A DNA stretch of 64,000 nt from Methylotenera sp. (lineage in GTDB: Bacteria > Pseudomonadota > Gammaproteobacteria > Burkholderiales > Methylophilaceae): assembly GCF_030684185.1 (NCBI RefSeq), contig NZ_JAUXOY010000028.1, forward strand, positions 1 through 64,000. The letters run 5' to 3'. A model generated the notes under the pieces. That model was not told the origin of the DNA and did not search any database. It worked only from the letters and a program-made list of their open reading frames with translations. Below are positions 57,035 through 64,000 of the stretch, one piece after another. Positions within the stretch are counted from its first letter, which is position 1, and each line of letters starts with the position of its first letter. A program made the position numbers and the translations under genes.

Positions 57035-57994
57035 ATGATAAATGGCGCTGATCTATCTGGAAAAGTAGCCTTTGATGCCAACGGTTTAAATAATCTTAAG
57101 CAGGCTGCAAAAGAAAATTCGCCTGAAGCCATAAAAGGCGTAGCCAAGCAGTTTGAGGCTATTTTTATGAACATGATGCTGAAAAGCATGCGTGAAGCCT
57201 CACCGCAAGATAGTCCGTTCGATAATGAGCAAAGCCGTACATTCACTGCTATGCTTGATCAGCAGCTGAGTAGCAACCTGGCCTCAAAAGGGCTGGGGCT
57301 TGCAGATGTGCTTGCCAGACAGCTTAGCAAAGGCGGCGATTTTGCAAACAACACTATGGAACAGGCCGTTACAGATGTGCCGCCTAACATAGGAAGCAAC
57401 TCATCGTTTAACAATCCAATCATCAGCAATCCCCTTGCACCATCTCAAACCAGATTAACTGAAAGCAAAATAGAACAAAAAACTGTACCCACTTATGCAT
57501 TCCCAGCAGTAACCAATTCACTTACTAGCAATCCGTCTAATAGTTCTACTGAATTTAAAAATCGCATGGCACATCATGCAGCAGAAGCTAGCCGTGCTAC
57601 CGGTGTGCCTGCCCACCTGATGCTGGGTCAAGCGGCTCTGGAAAGCGGCTGGGGTAAACGTGAATTAAAAGGTGCGGATGGTTCACCAAGCAACAACCTA
57701 TTTGGCATCAAGGCTACCGGCAACTGGGAAGGCAAAGTAGTTGAAGCGACTACGACTGAATACATCAATGGCGTTAAACAAAAGCGTATCGAAAAATTCC
57801 GCGCCTACGATAGTTATGCAGACTCATTCAAAGATTTTGCCAATATGATGAGTAAGAATCCGCGCTACGAAAAAGTGATGGCTAATTTAGATGATGTGAA
57901 CGGCTACGCACAAGCGATGCAAAAAGCAGGATACGCCACCGACCCAAATTACGCGACCAAATTAGCCAGTGTGATACAGAAAGTTTCACCCTAA
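57035..57994 (+). CDS. flgJ: Rod cap and peptidoglycan hydrolase FlgJ
   Basis: FlgJ caps the rod and cuts peptidoglycan for its passage. The 319-residue protein is the two-domain form: rod-binding N-terminus (KGVAKQFEAIFMNMMLKSMREASP, about residues 27-60), a variable linker, and a glucosaminidase/muramidase domain (about 170-319) with the catalytic E203 in LGQAALESGWGKRE and the NLFGIKATGNWEG block. Single-domain FlgJ occurs in many other bacteria. Confidence 0.96.
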   Translation: MINGADLSGKVAFDANGLNNLKQAAKENSPEAIKGVAKQFEAIFMNMMLKSMREASPQDSPFDNEQSRTFTAMLDQQLSSNLASKGLGLADVLARQLSKGGDFANNTMEQAVTDVPPNIGSNSSFNNPIISNPLAPSQTRLTESKIEQKTVPTYAFPAVTNSLTSNPSNSSTEFKNRMAHHAAEASRATGVPAHLMLGQAALESGWGKRELKGADGSPSNNLFGIKATGNWEGKVVEATTTEYINGVKQKRIEKFRAYDSYADSFKDFANMMSKNPRYEKVMANLDDVNGYAQAMQKAGYATDPNYATKLASVIQKVSP

Positions 57995-58018
57995 TTTATT
58001 AACCCCTAATTTATTAAC
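57989..58018 (+). repeat. 15 bp tandem duplication spanning the flgJ stop
   Basis: CCCTAATTTATTAAC occurs twice back to back (57989-58003 and 58004-58018). The first copy contains the last codon and the TAA of flgJ. Confidence 0.9.
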
Positions 58019-58107
58019 ATAAAACAGATAAATAAAAATGCGGCCTAAAGTTTTCGATTTTTATACCGTCATCATAGATATACACGAGTTTTTAATGAGC
58101 AAACATC

Positions 58108-60069
58108 ATGGCCTCTAACATACTAAGCATAGGTAAAAGCGCACTTTCTGCCGCTCAAGTCGGCCTCAGTACCACTGGGCACAATATCGCCAACGCGTCT
58201 ACGCCTGGCTATTCCAGACAAGTGATTGTTCAGTCAGCTGCGCAATCACAAAACTTTGGCTATGGTTATGTAGGCCAGGGTACTGAAATATCTGCCGTAA
58301 CCCGTGTTTATAACGAAATACTGGCCAAACAAGTCGTCAGCAGTCAATCTGTGAGTGCTGGCATTAATGCCTATAGCACACAGCTTAACAGCATAGATAA
58401 TATGCTCTCTGACGCTGCCGCAGGCATTAATCCTGCGATGAATGATTTTTTTGGCAGCGTACAAGATTTGTCGGCGAATCCAAGCGATATTCCTACGCGA
58501 CAATCCATGCTGTCTAATGCGCAATCTTTGGTAAACCGTTTTCAAAGCGCCAGCAGCCGACTTAATGAGATTCGTGACAGTATCAATACACAGCTCACCT
58601 CTACCGTGAGTTTGGTCAACACCTATGCCAAACAGATTGCCAGCTTGAATGATGTGATTGATAAAGCCATCAGTGCAACGGGTAATCCGCCAAATGACTT
58701 AATGGATCAGCGCGACCAACTGGTATTAGAGCTGAGCAAACAGATCAAAACCACGGTAGTCCCACAGAACCAAGGCAGCTATAACATATTTGTCGGTAAT
58801 GGATTGCCATTGGTTGTGGGAGCTGATACCTATGCACTGACAACGGCTAGCAACCCTACCGACCCCAGCCGCCTGGAAGTAGCCTATCAAAGTAAAACTA
58901 AAACCACCATTTTAGGCGTAGATAGCCTGCCTGGCGGTACGATAGGCGGTTTATTACAATTTCGCGCAGAGTCTCTCGATGCTGTACAAAATCAGCTAGG
59001 ACAGATTGCGCTCGTACTCGCTGAGACTTTTAATACCCAGCATGCCCAAGGCCTTGACCTTAACGGCAAACCCGGTGGCGCTTTATTTACCATTCCAACG
59101 CCGGTGGTTAGCAGCAATAATGACAATACCGGCAATGCCGTTGTAAACAGCCAGATTGTAGATGCACGTTCACTTACCAGCAGTGATTATCGCCTGCAGT
59201 TTGATGGCAGCAATTATAAGATTACCCGCCTAAGTGATAAAACCGTACAAAGCTTTGCCAGCCTGCCTCAAACATTAGATGGTTTAAGCTTCAGCCAAGC
59301 TTCAGGCACCATGAATGCAGGCGATGACTTTGTAATTCGGCCTACGCAAAATGCAGCTACCGGCATTAAACTGACAATTACCGATGCCAGCAAACTGGCT
59401 GTTGGCGGACCAGCGTTAAGTTCAGCAACCTACATTACCAATACAGGCACGGCAACTATTAGCAGCCCAACTGCTGCCAGCAGTTATTCATCCAGCCCGA
59501 TGGTTGGTGCACTTGGGCTAACCTATAACTCTGGTATACCAGGTACGCTGACACTTGCGCCTTCTTCACAACCAGTGACAGTGACTTCTGGCGGTACCAG
59601 TACTACTTTCCCTGCCGGCGCAGCGGTCACTTATACCAGTGGTGCAACCATTACTGTGGGCGGTCTAAGTTTTGCTATCTCAGGGTCACCAACAAATGGT
59701 GATCAGTTTAACATCACACCGAACATCACTAATGGGCCAGGCGACAACCGCAACGGGCTCTTACTAGCGGGTCTGCAAGGACAAAGCACCGTTCAAAGTA
59801 CCGGCAGCAACAGTAAAATCAGCTACTCCAGCGCGTTTAGCCAACTGGTCAATAATGTAGGCAATAAAACTCGAGAATTAAAAGTGACAGGCGCTGCAGA
59901 GGCCAAAGTACTTGAACAGGCCACCGCAGCAGTGCAGTCTGAATCTGGCGTGAATTTGGATGAAGAAGCGACTAACCTTCTACGTTACCAACAGGCTTAT
60001 CAAGCTGCAGGAAAAATGATGCAAATTGCCAGTCAGCTGTTTGATGTCCTGCTTCAGTTAGGCAGATAG
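58108..60069 (+). CDS. flgK: Hook-filament junction protein FlgK
   Basis: FlgK is the first hook-associated protein and a FlgN client. The 653-residue protein starts SNILSIGKSALSAAQVGLSTTGHNIANASTPGYSRQ and ends with the D0 coiled segment SGVNLDEEATNLLRYQQAYQAAGKMMQIASQLFDVLLQL. The long Ser/Thr-rich middle (about 330-560) is an added variable domain. Confidence 0.97.
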   Translation: MASNILSIGKSALSAAQVGLSTTGHNIANASTPGYSRQVIVQSAAQSQNFGYGYVGQGTEISAVTRVYNEILAKQVVSSQSVSAGINAYSTQLNSIDNMLSDAAAGINPAMNDFFGSVQDLSANPSDIPTRQSMLSNAQSLVNRFQSASSRLNEIRDSINTQLTSTVSLVNTYAKQIASLNDVIDKAISATGNPPNDLMDQRDQLVLELSKQIKTTVVPQNQGSYNIFVGNGLPLVVGADTYALTTASNPTDPSRLEVAYQSKTKTTILGVDSLPGGTIGGLLQFRAESLDAVQNQLGQIALVLAETFNTQHAQGLDLNGKPGGALFTIPTPVVSSNNDNTGNAVVNSQIVDARSLTSSDYRLQFDGSNYKITRLSDKTVQSFASLPQTLDGLSFSQASGTMNAGDDFVIRPTQNAATGIKLTITDASKLAVGGPALSSATYITNTGTATISSPTAASSYSSSPMVGALGLTYNSGIPGTLTLAPSSQPVTVTSGGTSTTFPAGAAVTYTSGATITVGGLSFAISGSPTNGDQFNITPNITNGPGDNRNGLLLAGLQGQSTVQSTGSNSKISYSSAFSQLVNNVGNKTRELKVTGAAEAKVLEQATAAVQSESGVNLDEEATNLLRYQQAYQAAGKMMQIASQLFDVLLQLGR

Positions 60070-60103
60070 CGTAAGCTTAAGCAAGTAATCAAGGAAAATA
60101 ATC

Positions 60104-61018
60104 ATGCGTATTAGCACCAACACTATGTATCAGTCAGGCATTTCTAAAATCAATACCCTGCAAGCTGACCAAGTAAAGCTACAACAACAGATTTCTACTG
60201 GCAGGCGTATCGCATCCCCTTCTGATGACCCTGTAGCTTCAGCGCGCGCACTGGAAATATCCCACGCACAAGGCATTAATACAAAATTTGCAGATACCCG
60301 CCAAACCGCTCAACTAAAGCTTAATACACTAGAATCTAACCTGACCAGTGTCACCAACTTGCTCGTCTCCACGCAGTCATCCTTAGTTGGCGCGGGCAAT
60401 GGCACACTGTCAAATCTAGAAAGAAGTTTTATTGCGACTGATTTAACCAACTCGCTGCAAGCGTTAATTGGTCTTGCAAATACACAAGATGCCTCCGGAA
60501 ACTATCTTTACGCAGGTTTTCAAACCAGCACAAAACCCTTCGTTGCCAATGCAACAGGCGCAACTTACGCTGGAGACAGCAATCAGCAATTACTGCAAAT
60601 TGATACGCAACGTCAAATGGCGGTCAATGTCTCTGGCGATAATGTATTCCAGACAAATGGAAACGATGTATTTGCAACCATAAGTAACCTTGTCACACTA
60701 TTAAATACACCAATCACCGATGCTGCCTCACAAGCTGCGTTCAATGCCGGATTGGCAACCGCCATTGGCAAAATGCAAGGCTCGGTAGACAACGTGCTTA
60801 ATGTACGCGCTTCCATTGGCTCAAAACTGAATGAAATCGATGGACTAGACATCTCAGGCTCTGACCGCGCCTTGCAATACAGCAAAGCGCTCTCTGATTT
60901 ACAAGATACAGACTACGCAAGCGCTCTCTCCGACCTTGCCAAACAACAAACCATCATGGAAGCCGCACAAAAATCATTCGTTCAAGTTACTAGCCTGTCA
61001 CTGTTTAAATTTATCTAA
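60104..61018 (+). CDS. flgL: Hook-filament junction protein FlgL
   Basis: FlgL is the second junction protein. The 304-residue protein has flagellin-like termini: MRISTNTMYQSGISKINTLQADQVKLQQQISTGRRIASPSDDPVASARAL and the C-terminal DTDYASALSDLAKQQTIMEAAQKSFVQVTSLSLFKFI. AAGGAAA precedes the ATG. It is the last flg gene; a terminator follows. Confidence 0.97.
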   Translation: MRISTNTMYQSGISKINTLQADQVKLQQQISTGRRIASPSDDPVASARALEISHAQGINTKFADTRQTAQLKLNTLESNLTSVTNLLVSTQSSLVGAGNGTLSNLERSFIATDLTNSLQALIGLANTQDASGNYLYAGFQTSTKPFVANATGATYAGDSNQQLLQIDTQRQMAVNVSGDNVFQTNGNDVFATISNLVTLLNTPITDAASQAAFNAGLATAIGKMQGSVDNVLNVRASIGSKLNEIDGLDISGSDRALQYSKALSDLQDTDYASALSDLAKQQTIMEAAQKSFVQVTSLSLFKFI

Positions 61019-61038
61019 GCACTAAATCTAAGCACTAA
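61013..61038 (+). repeat. 13 bp tandem duplication spanning the flgL stop
   Basis: ATCTAAGCACTAA occurs twice in tandem (61013-61025 and 61026-61038). The first copy contains the last codon (ATC) and the TAA of flgL. Confidence 0.9.
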
Positions 61039-61086
61039 TAAACAATGAAATTTTAATTGCTTTAAAAACGCTGGTGATTAAGCAAA

Positions 61087-61112
61087 AAGTCAGCATTTAG
61101 CTGACTTTATTA
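61087..61112 (+). terminator. Rho-independent terminator after flgL
   Basis: AAGTCAGC (61087-61094) pairs perfectly with GCTGACTT (61100-61107) around ATTTA, followed by TATTATTT. It fits as the end of the flgBCDEFGHIJKL transcript. Confidence 0.8.
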
Positions 61113-61133
61113 TTTCTCACTTATGAATTGAAT

Positions 61134-61172
61134 TGGCCGGGATAGCAAGATTCGAACTTGTTTAATAAACAA
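61134..61172 (-). other. tRNA 3'-end-like fragment (possible old attachment site)
   Basis: On the minus strand the sequence reads as a T arm (ACAAG, loop TTCGAAT, CTTGC with one mismatch), then TATCCCGG and CCA. The matching 5' acceptor strand and the D and anticodon arms are not seen within 100 bp. It marks the border between the flagellar cluster and a degraded accessory segment, so an old integration site is possible. The rest of the 61113-61489 gap shows nothing I can name. Confidence 0.35.
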
Positions 61173-61489
61173 CTATGATTACCAATATCTAGTAATAGCA
61201 AGGCTTTAAGGGTAGGTTATTAATCATAATTAAGCATAAGTCATCTACACTTAGCCACTAAAATGCCACAAAGAATTCAGTTAAAATAAACCAAATTAGC
61301 ACTAATCAGTAATATGATTTAATCAATGCTGAAACCATAGAGTTGGAGTAACACAAATAAACATTAAACCTATTCACAACGAAAGTGATCATGTCAGAAA
61401 ATGATTCATTTGACTATTAAGTATATAAGCATACATGATAGTACCTCTTTAAGAATACAAATCAAGATATTTGGGACGGAGTATTTATT

Positions 61490-61810
61490 ATGAAACTGGG
61501 AATAGTCATCTATTCAAATGAGCCTGAAACAGTCTGGAATGCCTTTCGACTAGGTACGTTTTCGTGTAAACAAGGCGATATGGTTTCAGTGTTTCTACTT
61601 GGCATGGGGGTAGAGGCTGAAACGTTAAAAAGCGATAAGTTTGATGTCGTTGGACAGATGCACAGCTTTACAGAGGCTAGCGGTTCGATACTAGCTTGTG
61701 GCACGTGTTTCAAAATTCGTCAGTCAGAAGGGTCGGATATATGCCCAGTATCAACAATGCAGGATTTGCATGCGCTGATTCAAGAATCAGACAAAATTTT
61801 AAGTTTTTAA
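61490..61810 (+). CDS. DsrE-family small sulfur-relay-like protein
   Basis: The 106-residue protein (MKLGIVIYSNEPETVWNAFRLG, then DMVSVFLLGMGVEAE) has the DsrE/DsrF-like fold pattern of alternating strands and helices. It contains the cysteine-bearing segment ILACGTCFKIRQSEGSDICPVSTMQDL, whose Cys-x2-Cys and later Cys could carry sulfur. GGAG lies 9 nt before the ATG. It stands alone between the flg terminator and a methyltransferase pseudogene, so its partner is unknown. DsrE relatives act in sulfur transfer, but many are of unknown function. Confidence 0.75.
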   Translation: MKLGIVIYSNEPETVWNAFRLGTFSCKQGDMVSVFLLGMGVEAETLKSDKFDVVGQMHSFTEASGSILACGTCFKIRQSEGSDICPVSTMQDLHALIQESDKILSF

Positions 61811-61872
61811 GAAATTTTCTAGTGGATAAAAAATAACATTGGGAATAGGTATACATCTCAAAGACATCTGAT

Positions 61873-62442
61873 AGTGTAAGTTGGTTTCAGAAAAGTGCCG
61901 ACCAATCTTTAGCTTTAATTAACGATACAGGTGTTGCTAAAGATGCTGCGATTATCGATGTGGGCGGTGGGTGCATCAATACTTGTAGATGACCTTGTGC
62001 ATAAAGGCTATACCGATTTAACTGTGCTTGACTTGTCCACTTCAGCACTCGATGTAGCAAAACTGCGATTAGGAAACATTCTAAGCTAGTAAACTGGATA
62101 GTAGGTGATATTACCAAAGCAGTACTTCCAGAAAATCGCTTTGACGTTTGGAATGATCGTGCAGTGTTTCATTTTCTGACTGAACCATTAGATCGTCAGG
62201 CTTATGTAGCGCAAGTCATGCGTTCAGTTCGTCCAAATGGTCATGTCATTATTGCTACCTTCGCGGAAAATGGCCCAGAGAAATGTAGCGTCTACCTGTG
62301 ATGCGATATAAGCCTGAAACACTGCATGCAGAATTTGGAGATGATTTCTTGTTGCTTAAGCATAAAAAAAGAGGCGCATCAAACACTATTTGGCACGGTG
62401 CAGCAATTTGTCTATTGCTACTGCCGCAAGACAGAACTCTAG
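61873..62442 (+). pseudogene. Frameshifted class I SAM-dependent methyltransferase
   Basis: Joining three frames gives a continuous methyltransferase: SVSWFQKSADQSLALINDTG, AAIIDVGGG (motif I), then ASILVDDLVHKGYTDLTVLDLS, ALDVAKLRLG, NWIVGDITKAVLPENRFDVW, DRAVFHFLTEPLDRQAYV, RSVRPNGHVIIATFAENGPE, LPVMRYKPETLHAEFGDDF and EAHQTLFGTVQQFVYCYCRK. Single-base shifts are needed near 61970 (extra G in a G-run), 62075, 62290 and in the A7 run at 62364-62370. The start is unclear. Four shifts in under 600 bp suggest real decay, although homopolymer sequencing error could explain two of them. Confidence 0.8.
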
Positions 62443-62562
62443 TCCGCTTTCCTTAATTGGATTAACTCAGCTTCGAATATCTGCTTTTGCCGGTGACTTT
62501 GCTCCTTCATCACATGGTGCTAAACCAGCACCAAAGGATAATGTGCAAATATTACCCTGCTA
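62443..62562. other. Short gap without recognisable feature
   Basis: Between the pseudogene stop and the ABC ATPase stop I see neither a supported gene nor a clear hairpin. It may be remnant sequence of the decayed region. Confidence 0.3.
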
Positions 62563-63300
62563 TCACTCAAACGGCCGCCCTTCGCCAGCTTCCTCATGTG
62601 TTTTGCCATCTCGGATATGGTAAATACGTTTGAAGGTTGGGATGATTTTCTCGTCGTGCGTCACCACGATGATGGCAGTTTCATATTGCAGCGCCATTTG
62701 ATTGAGGATGCGAATCACGGCCAGCGCCCGCTCGCTATCTAGCGGTGCAGTGGGTTCATCAGCGAGAATCACCGGCGGGCGGTTCACTAGTGCACGCGCA
62801 ATCGAGACACGCTGCTGCTCACCACCTGATAACTGTGACGGCATTGCCTTGGCTCGGTGCGCAACATCCAGCGCCTGCAGCAAGGCTAATGCTCGACTTC
62901 TAGATTCCGCATTGGGATGTCCAGCCAGCATAGGTAACAAAGCAACGTTGTCAGTTACATCAAGAAACGGAATCAGGTATGGCGCCTGAAATACGAAACC
63001 GATCTTATCGCGGCGCAATGCCCGCAGGTCGCCAATCTTCCAGCCGTTATCGTAGATTACCTGCTCACCCAACGTCATACGCCCTGCAGTGGGCTCAATC
63101 ACAGCGCCTAGGCATTTCAGCAAAGTGCTTTTACCAGAACCTGATGGGCCAACCAAACCCACGACTTCGCCGGGTGCGACCCTCATATTTACCTCTTTAA
63201 GCGCATCAACGGCGGTGTCTCCTTCACCATAGCGCTTGCGCAAGCCTTCAATATTAATGCCTTTTGCCAAGTGTTCACCTATCAACAAGTTATCAGCCAC
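62563..63300 (-). CDS. ABC transporter ATPase (LolD/DevA/MacB-type)
   Basis: I chose the GTG at 63300 (VADNLLIGEHLAKGINIEGL, 245 residues) because it overlaps the permease stop by 8 bp and GGAG lies 6 nt upstream; a longer frame to 63363 would overlap the permease by 71 bp. The nucleotide-binding motifs are complete: Walker A GLVGPSGSGKSTLLK, Q-loop FVFQAPYLIPF, signature LSGGEQQRVSIARAL, Walker B VILADEPTAPLDS and switch His VVTHD. With the FtsX-like permease it would form a membrane exporter for a lipid, peptide or similar cargo; cargo unknown. Confidence 0.93.
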   Translation of the reverse strand: MADNLLIGEHLAKGINIEGLRKRYGEGDTAVDALKEVNMRVAPGEVVGLVGPSGSGKSTLLKCLGAVIEPTAGRMTLGEQVIYDNGWKIGDLRALRRDKIGFVFQAPYLIPFLDVTDNVALLPMLAGHPNAESRSRALALLQALDVAHRAKAMPSQLSGGEQQRVSIARALVNRPPVILADEPTAPLDSERALAVIRILNQMALQYETAIIVVTHDEKIIPTFKRIYHIRDGKTHEEAGEGRPFE

Positions 63301-64000
63301 CAATTGCCTCCGCTGGGTCAACCTTAAGTGCGGCACGGATTGCCAACAAACTGGCCAACACACAGATCACCATAACAGCAAAGAAGCCACGTATTGCGTC
63401 GCCAGGCTCAAGCAGTACGTATTTAGGAAATATAGGCGCCCAAAATGAAGCGGCGACTTTTCCGACCACAAAGCCGATAACGCCAAGGCCGACAGCCTGC
63501 TGCATAATCATGCCTGCGATAGTGCGATTTTTGGTGCCAATAAGTTTGAGAACAGCGATCTCACGTATTTTTCCTAAGGTTAACGTATAGATAATAAAAG
63601 CGACAATAGCCGCGCTAACGATAGCGAGGATTACTAAGAACATACCAATCTGCTTGGCCGAAGTGGCAATGAGTTTACCCACCAATATCCCCTCCATCTG
63701 CGTGCGAGTGTAAACCTGCAAGCGTTTCCAGCGGCGTATTGGTTCAGCAACCTCCTCTGCGGTAACGCCTGGTTTGATCTGCACTAACACCGCATTCACA
63801 AATGAATTGGTGCTTTGTGATGCGATGACCTGACTCAACAAATCAGGAACTCCTGGACGATTAAAGGCTGGGTTGCCAGCGGTGCGGCGGCGCTGTTGCA
63901 CAATAGCATCGTTGTCTTTGAGAAACTGTGCTTCCTGAGCATCTTTAAGCGGGATGAATACCATCGGGTCGCCACCTGAAGAGACCATGCGCCGCGTTAG
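63293..64000 (-). CDS. FtsX-like ABC transporter permease, C-terminal part (runs off the right edge)
   Basis: The frame is open to the window end with no stop upstream of the ATG at 63988, so the gene is partial. The visible 235 residues show a periplasmic region (PLKDAQEAQFLKDNDAIVQQ) and then three membrane helices of the FtsX/MacB C-terminal domain (IGMFLVILAIVSAAIVAFIIYTL, IAGMIMQQAVGLGVIGFVVG, AIRGFFAVMVICVLASLLAI). The segment GKIREIAVLKLIGTKNRTI is the conserved cytoplasmic loop that contacts the ATPase, and DPAEAIGG is the usual C-terminus. It is followed by its ATPase with an 8 bp overlap. A DevC-like exporter is likely. Confidence 0.92.
   Translation of the reverse strand, partial: LTRRMVSSGGDPMVFIPLKDAQEAQFLKDNDAIVQQRRRTAGNPAFNRPGVPDLLSQVIASQSTNSFVNAVLVQIKPGVTAEEVAEPIRRWKRLQVYTRTQMEGILVGKLIATSAKQIGMFLVILAIVSAAIVAFIIYTLTLGKIREIAVLKLIGTKNRTIAGMIMQQAVGLGVIGFVVGKVAASFWAPIFPKYVLLEPGDAIRGFFAVMVICVLASLLAIRAALKVDPAEAIGG

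Noticed and set aside
62390-62623. 77-codon plus-strand frame between the pseudogene and the ABC ATPase
   Set aside because: Its first part is the pseudogene tail in another frame and its end is antisense to the ATPase; no domain is recognisable.

Overview
The window looks like a chromosomal segment of a motile, moderately AT-rich betaproteobacterium. The protein flavour fits a Methylophilaceae/Methylotenera-like organism, but that placement is inferred from resemblance and was not tested by a search. The support is a flagellar locus of betaproteobacterial type: FlhDC master regulator, flhB-flhA-flhF-flhG-fliA-motCD on one strand, a motAB-cheZ?-cheY-cheA-cheW-MCP operon on the other, and a complete flgA/flgMN/flgBCDEFGHIJKL rod-hook cluster.

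Layout. (1) 1-4.7 kb: a type II-C CRISPR-Cas locus, minus strand, order cas9-cas1-cas2. A tracrRNA-like sequence lies on the plus strand just upstream of cas9. The last gene, cas2, is cut by the end of an IS21-family element whose istA gene runs off the left edge; no CRISPR array is visible in the window. (2) 4.7-15 kb: DNA repair and housekeeping genes: mfd, a DedA/YqaA-type membrane protein, and an AddA-like/AddB-like helicase-nuclease pair. (3) 15-31 kb: chemotaxis block on the minus strand: stator genes motA and motB, a CheZ-like protein, CheY, CheA, CheW and three large chemoreceptors of very different input architecture. (4) 31-33 kb: a membrane-anchored methyltransferase and flhC, flhD. 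(5) 33.7-41.7 kb: flagellar export and placement genes, sigma-28 and a second stator pair. (6) 41.9-47.7 kb: one very large sensor protein with seven PAS, one GAF, GGDEF and EAL domains. (7) 48.2-61 kb: flgN, flgM, flgA (minus) and flgBCDEFGHIJKL (plus). (8) 61-64 kb: a decayed accessory end with a tRNA-like 3' fragment, a DsrE-like gene, a frameshifted methyltransferase pseudogene and an ABC exporter (ATPase plus partial permease).

How it works together. FlhDC probably starts the cascade. FliA (sigma-28) and its antagonist FlgM time late genes; two good sigma-28 promoter sequences are visible, upstream of flgMN and of flgA. FlhF/FlhG set flagellum number and place, FlhA/FlhB export subunits, the flg genes build rod, rings, hook and junction, and MotAB/MotCD power rotation. 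The receptors signal through CheW/CheA to CheY, and the PAS/GGDEF/EAL protein probably adjusts c-di-GMP close to the motor. CheR and CheB are not in the window.

Non-coding structure is rich. There are two families of palindromic intergenic repeats (one with core GTAGGAGCGGTCTGTGACC, one with core CCCTGAGCTTGTCGAAGGG), a small IS5-like MITE candidate, short tandem duplications that span flagellar stop codons, a dyad motif shared by two divergent flagellar promoter regions, and strong hairpins in the flhD upstream region and between motA and motB.
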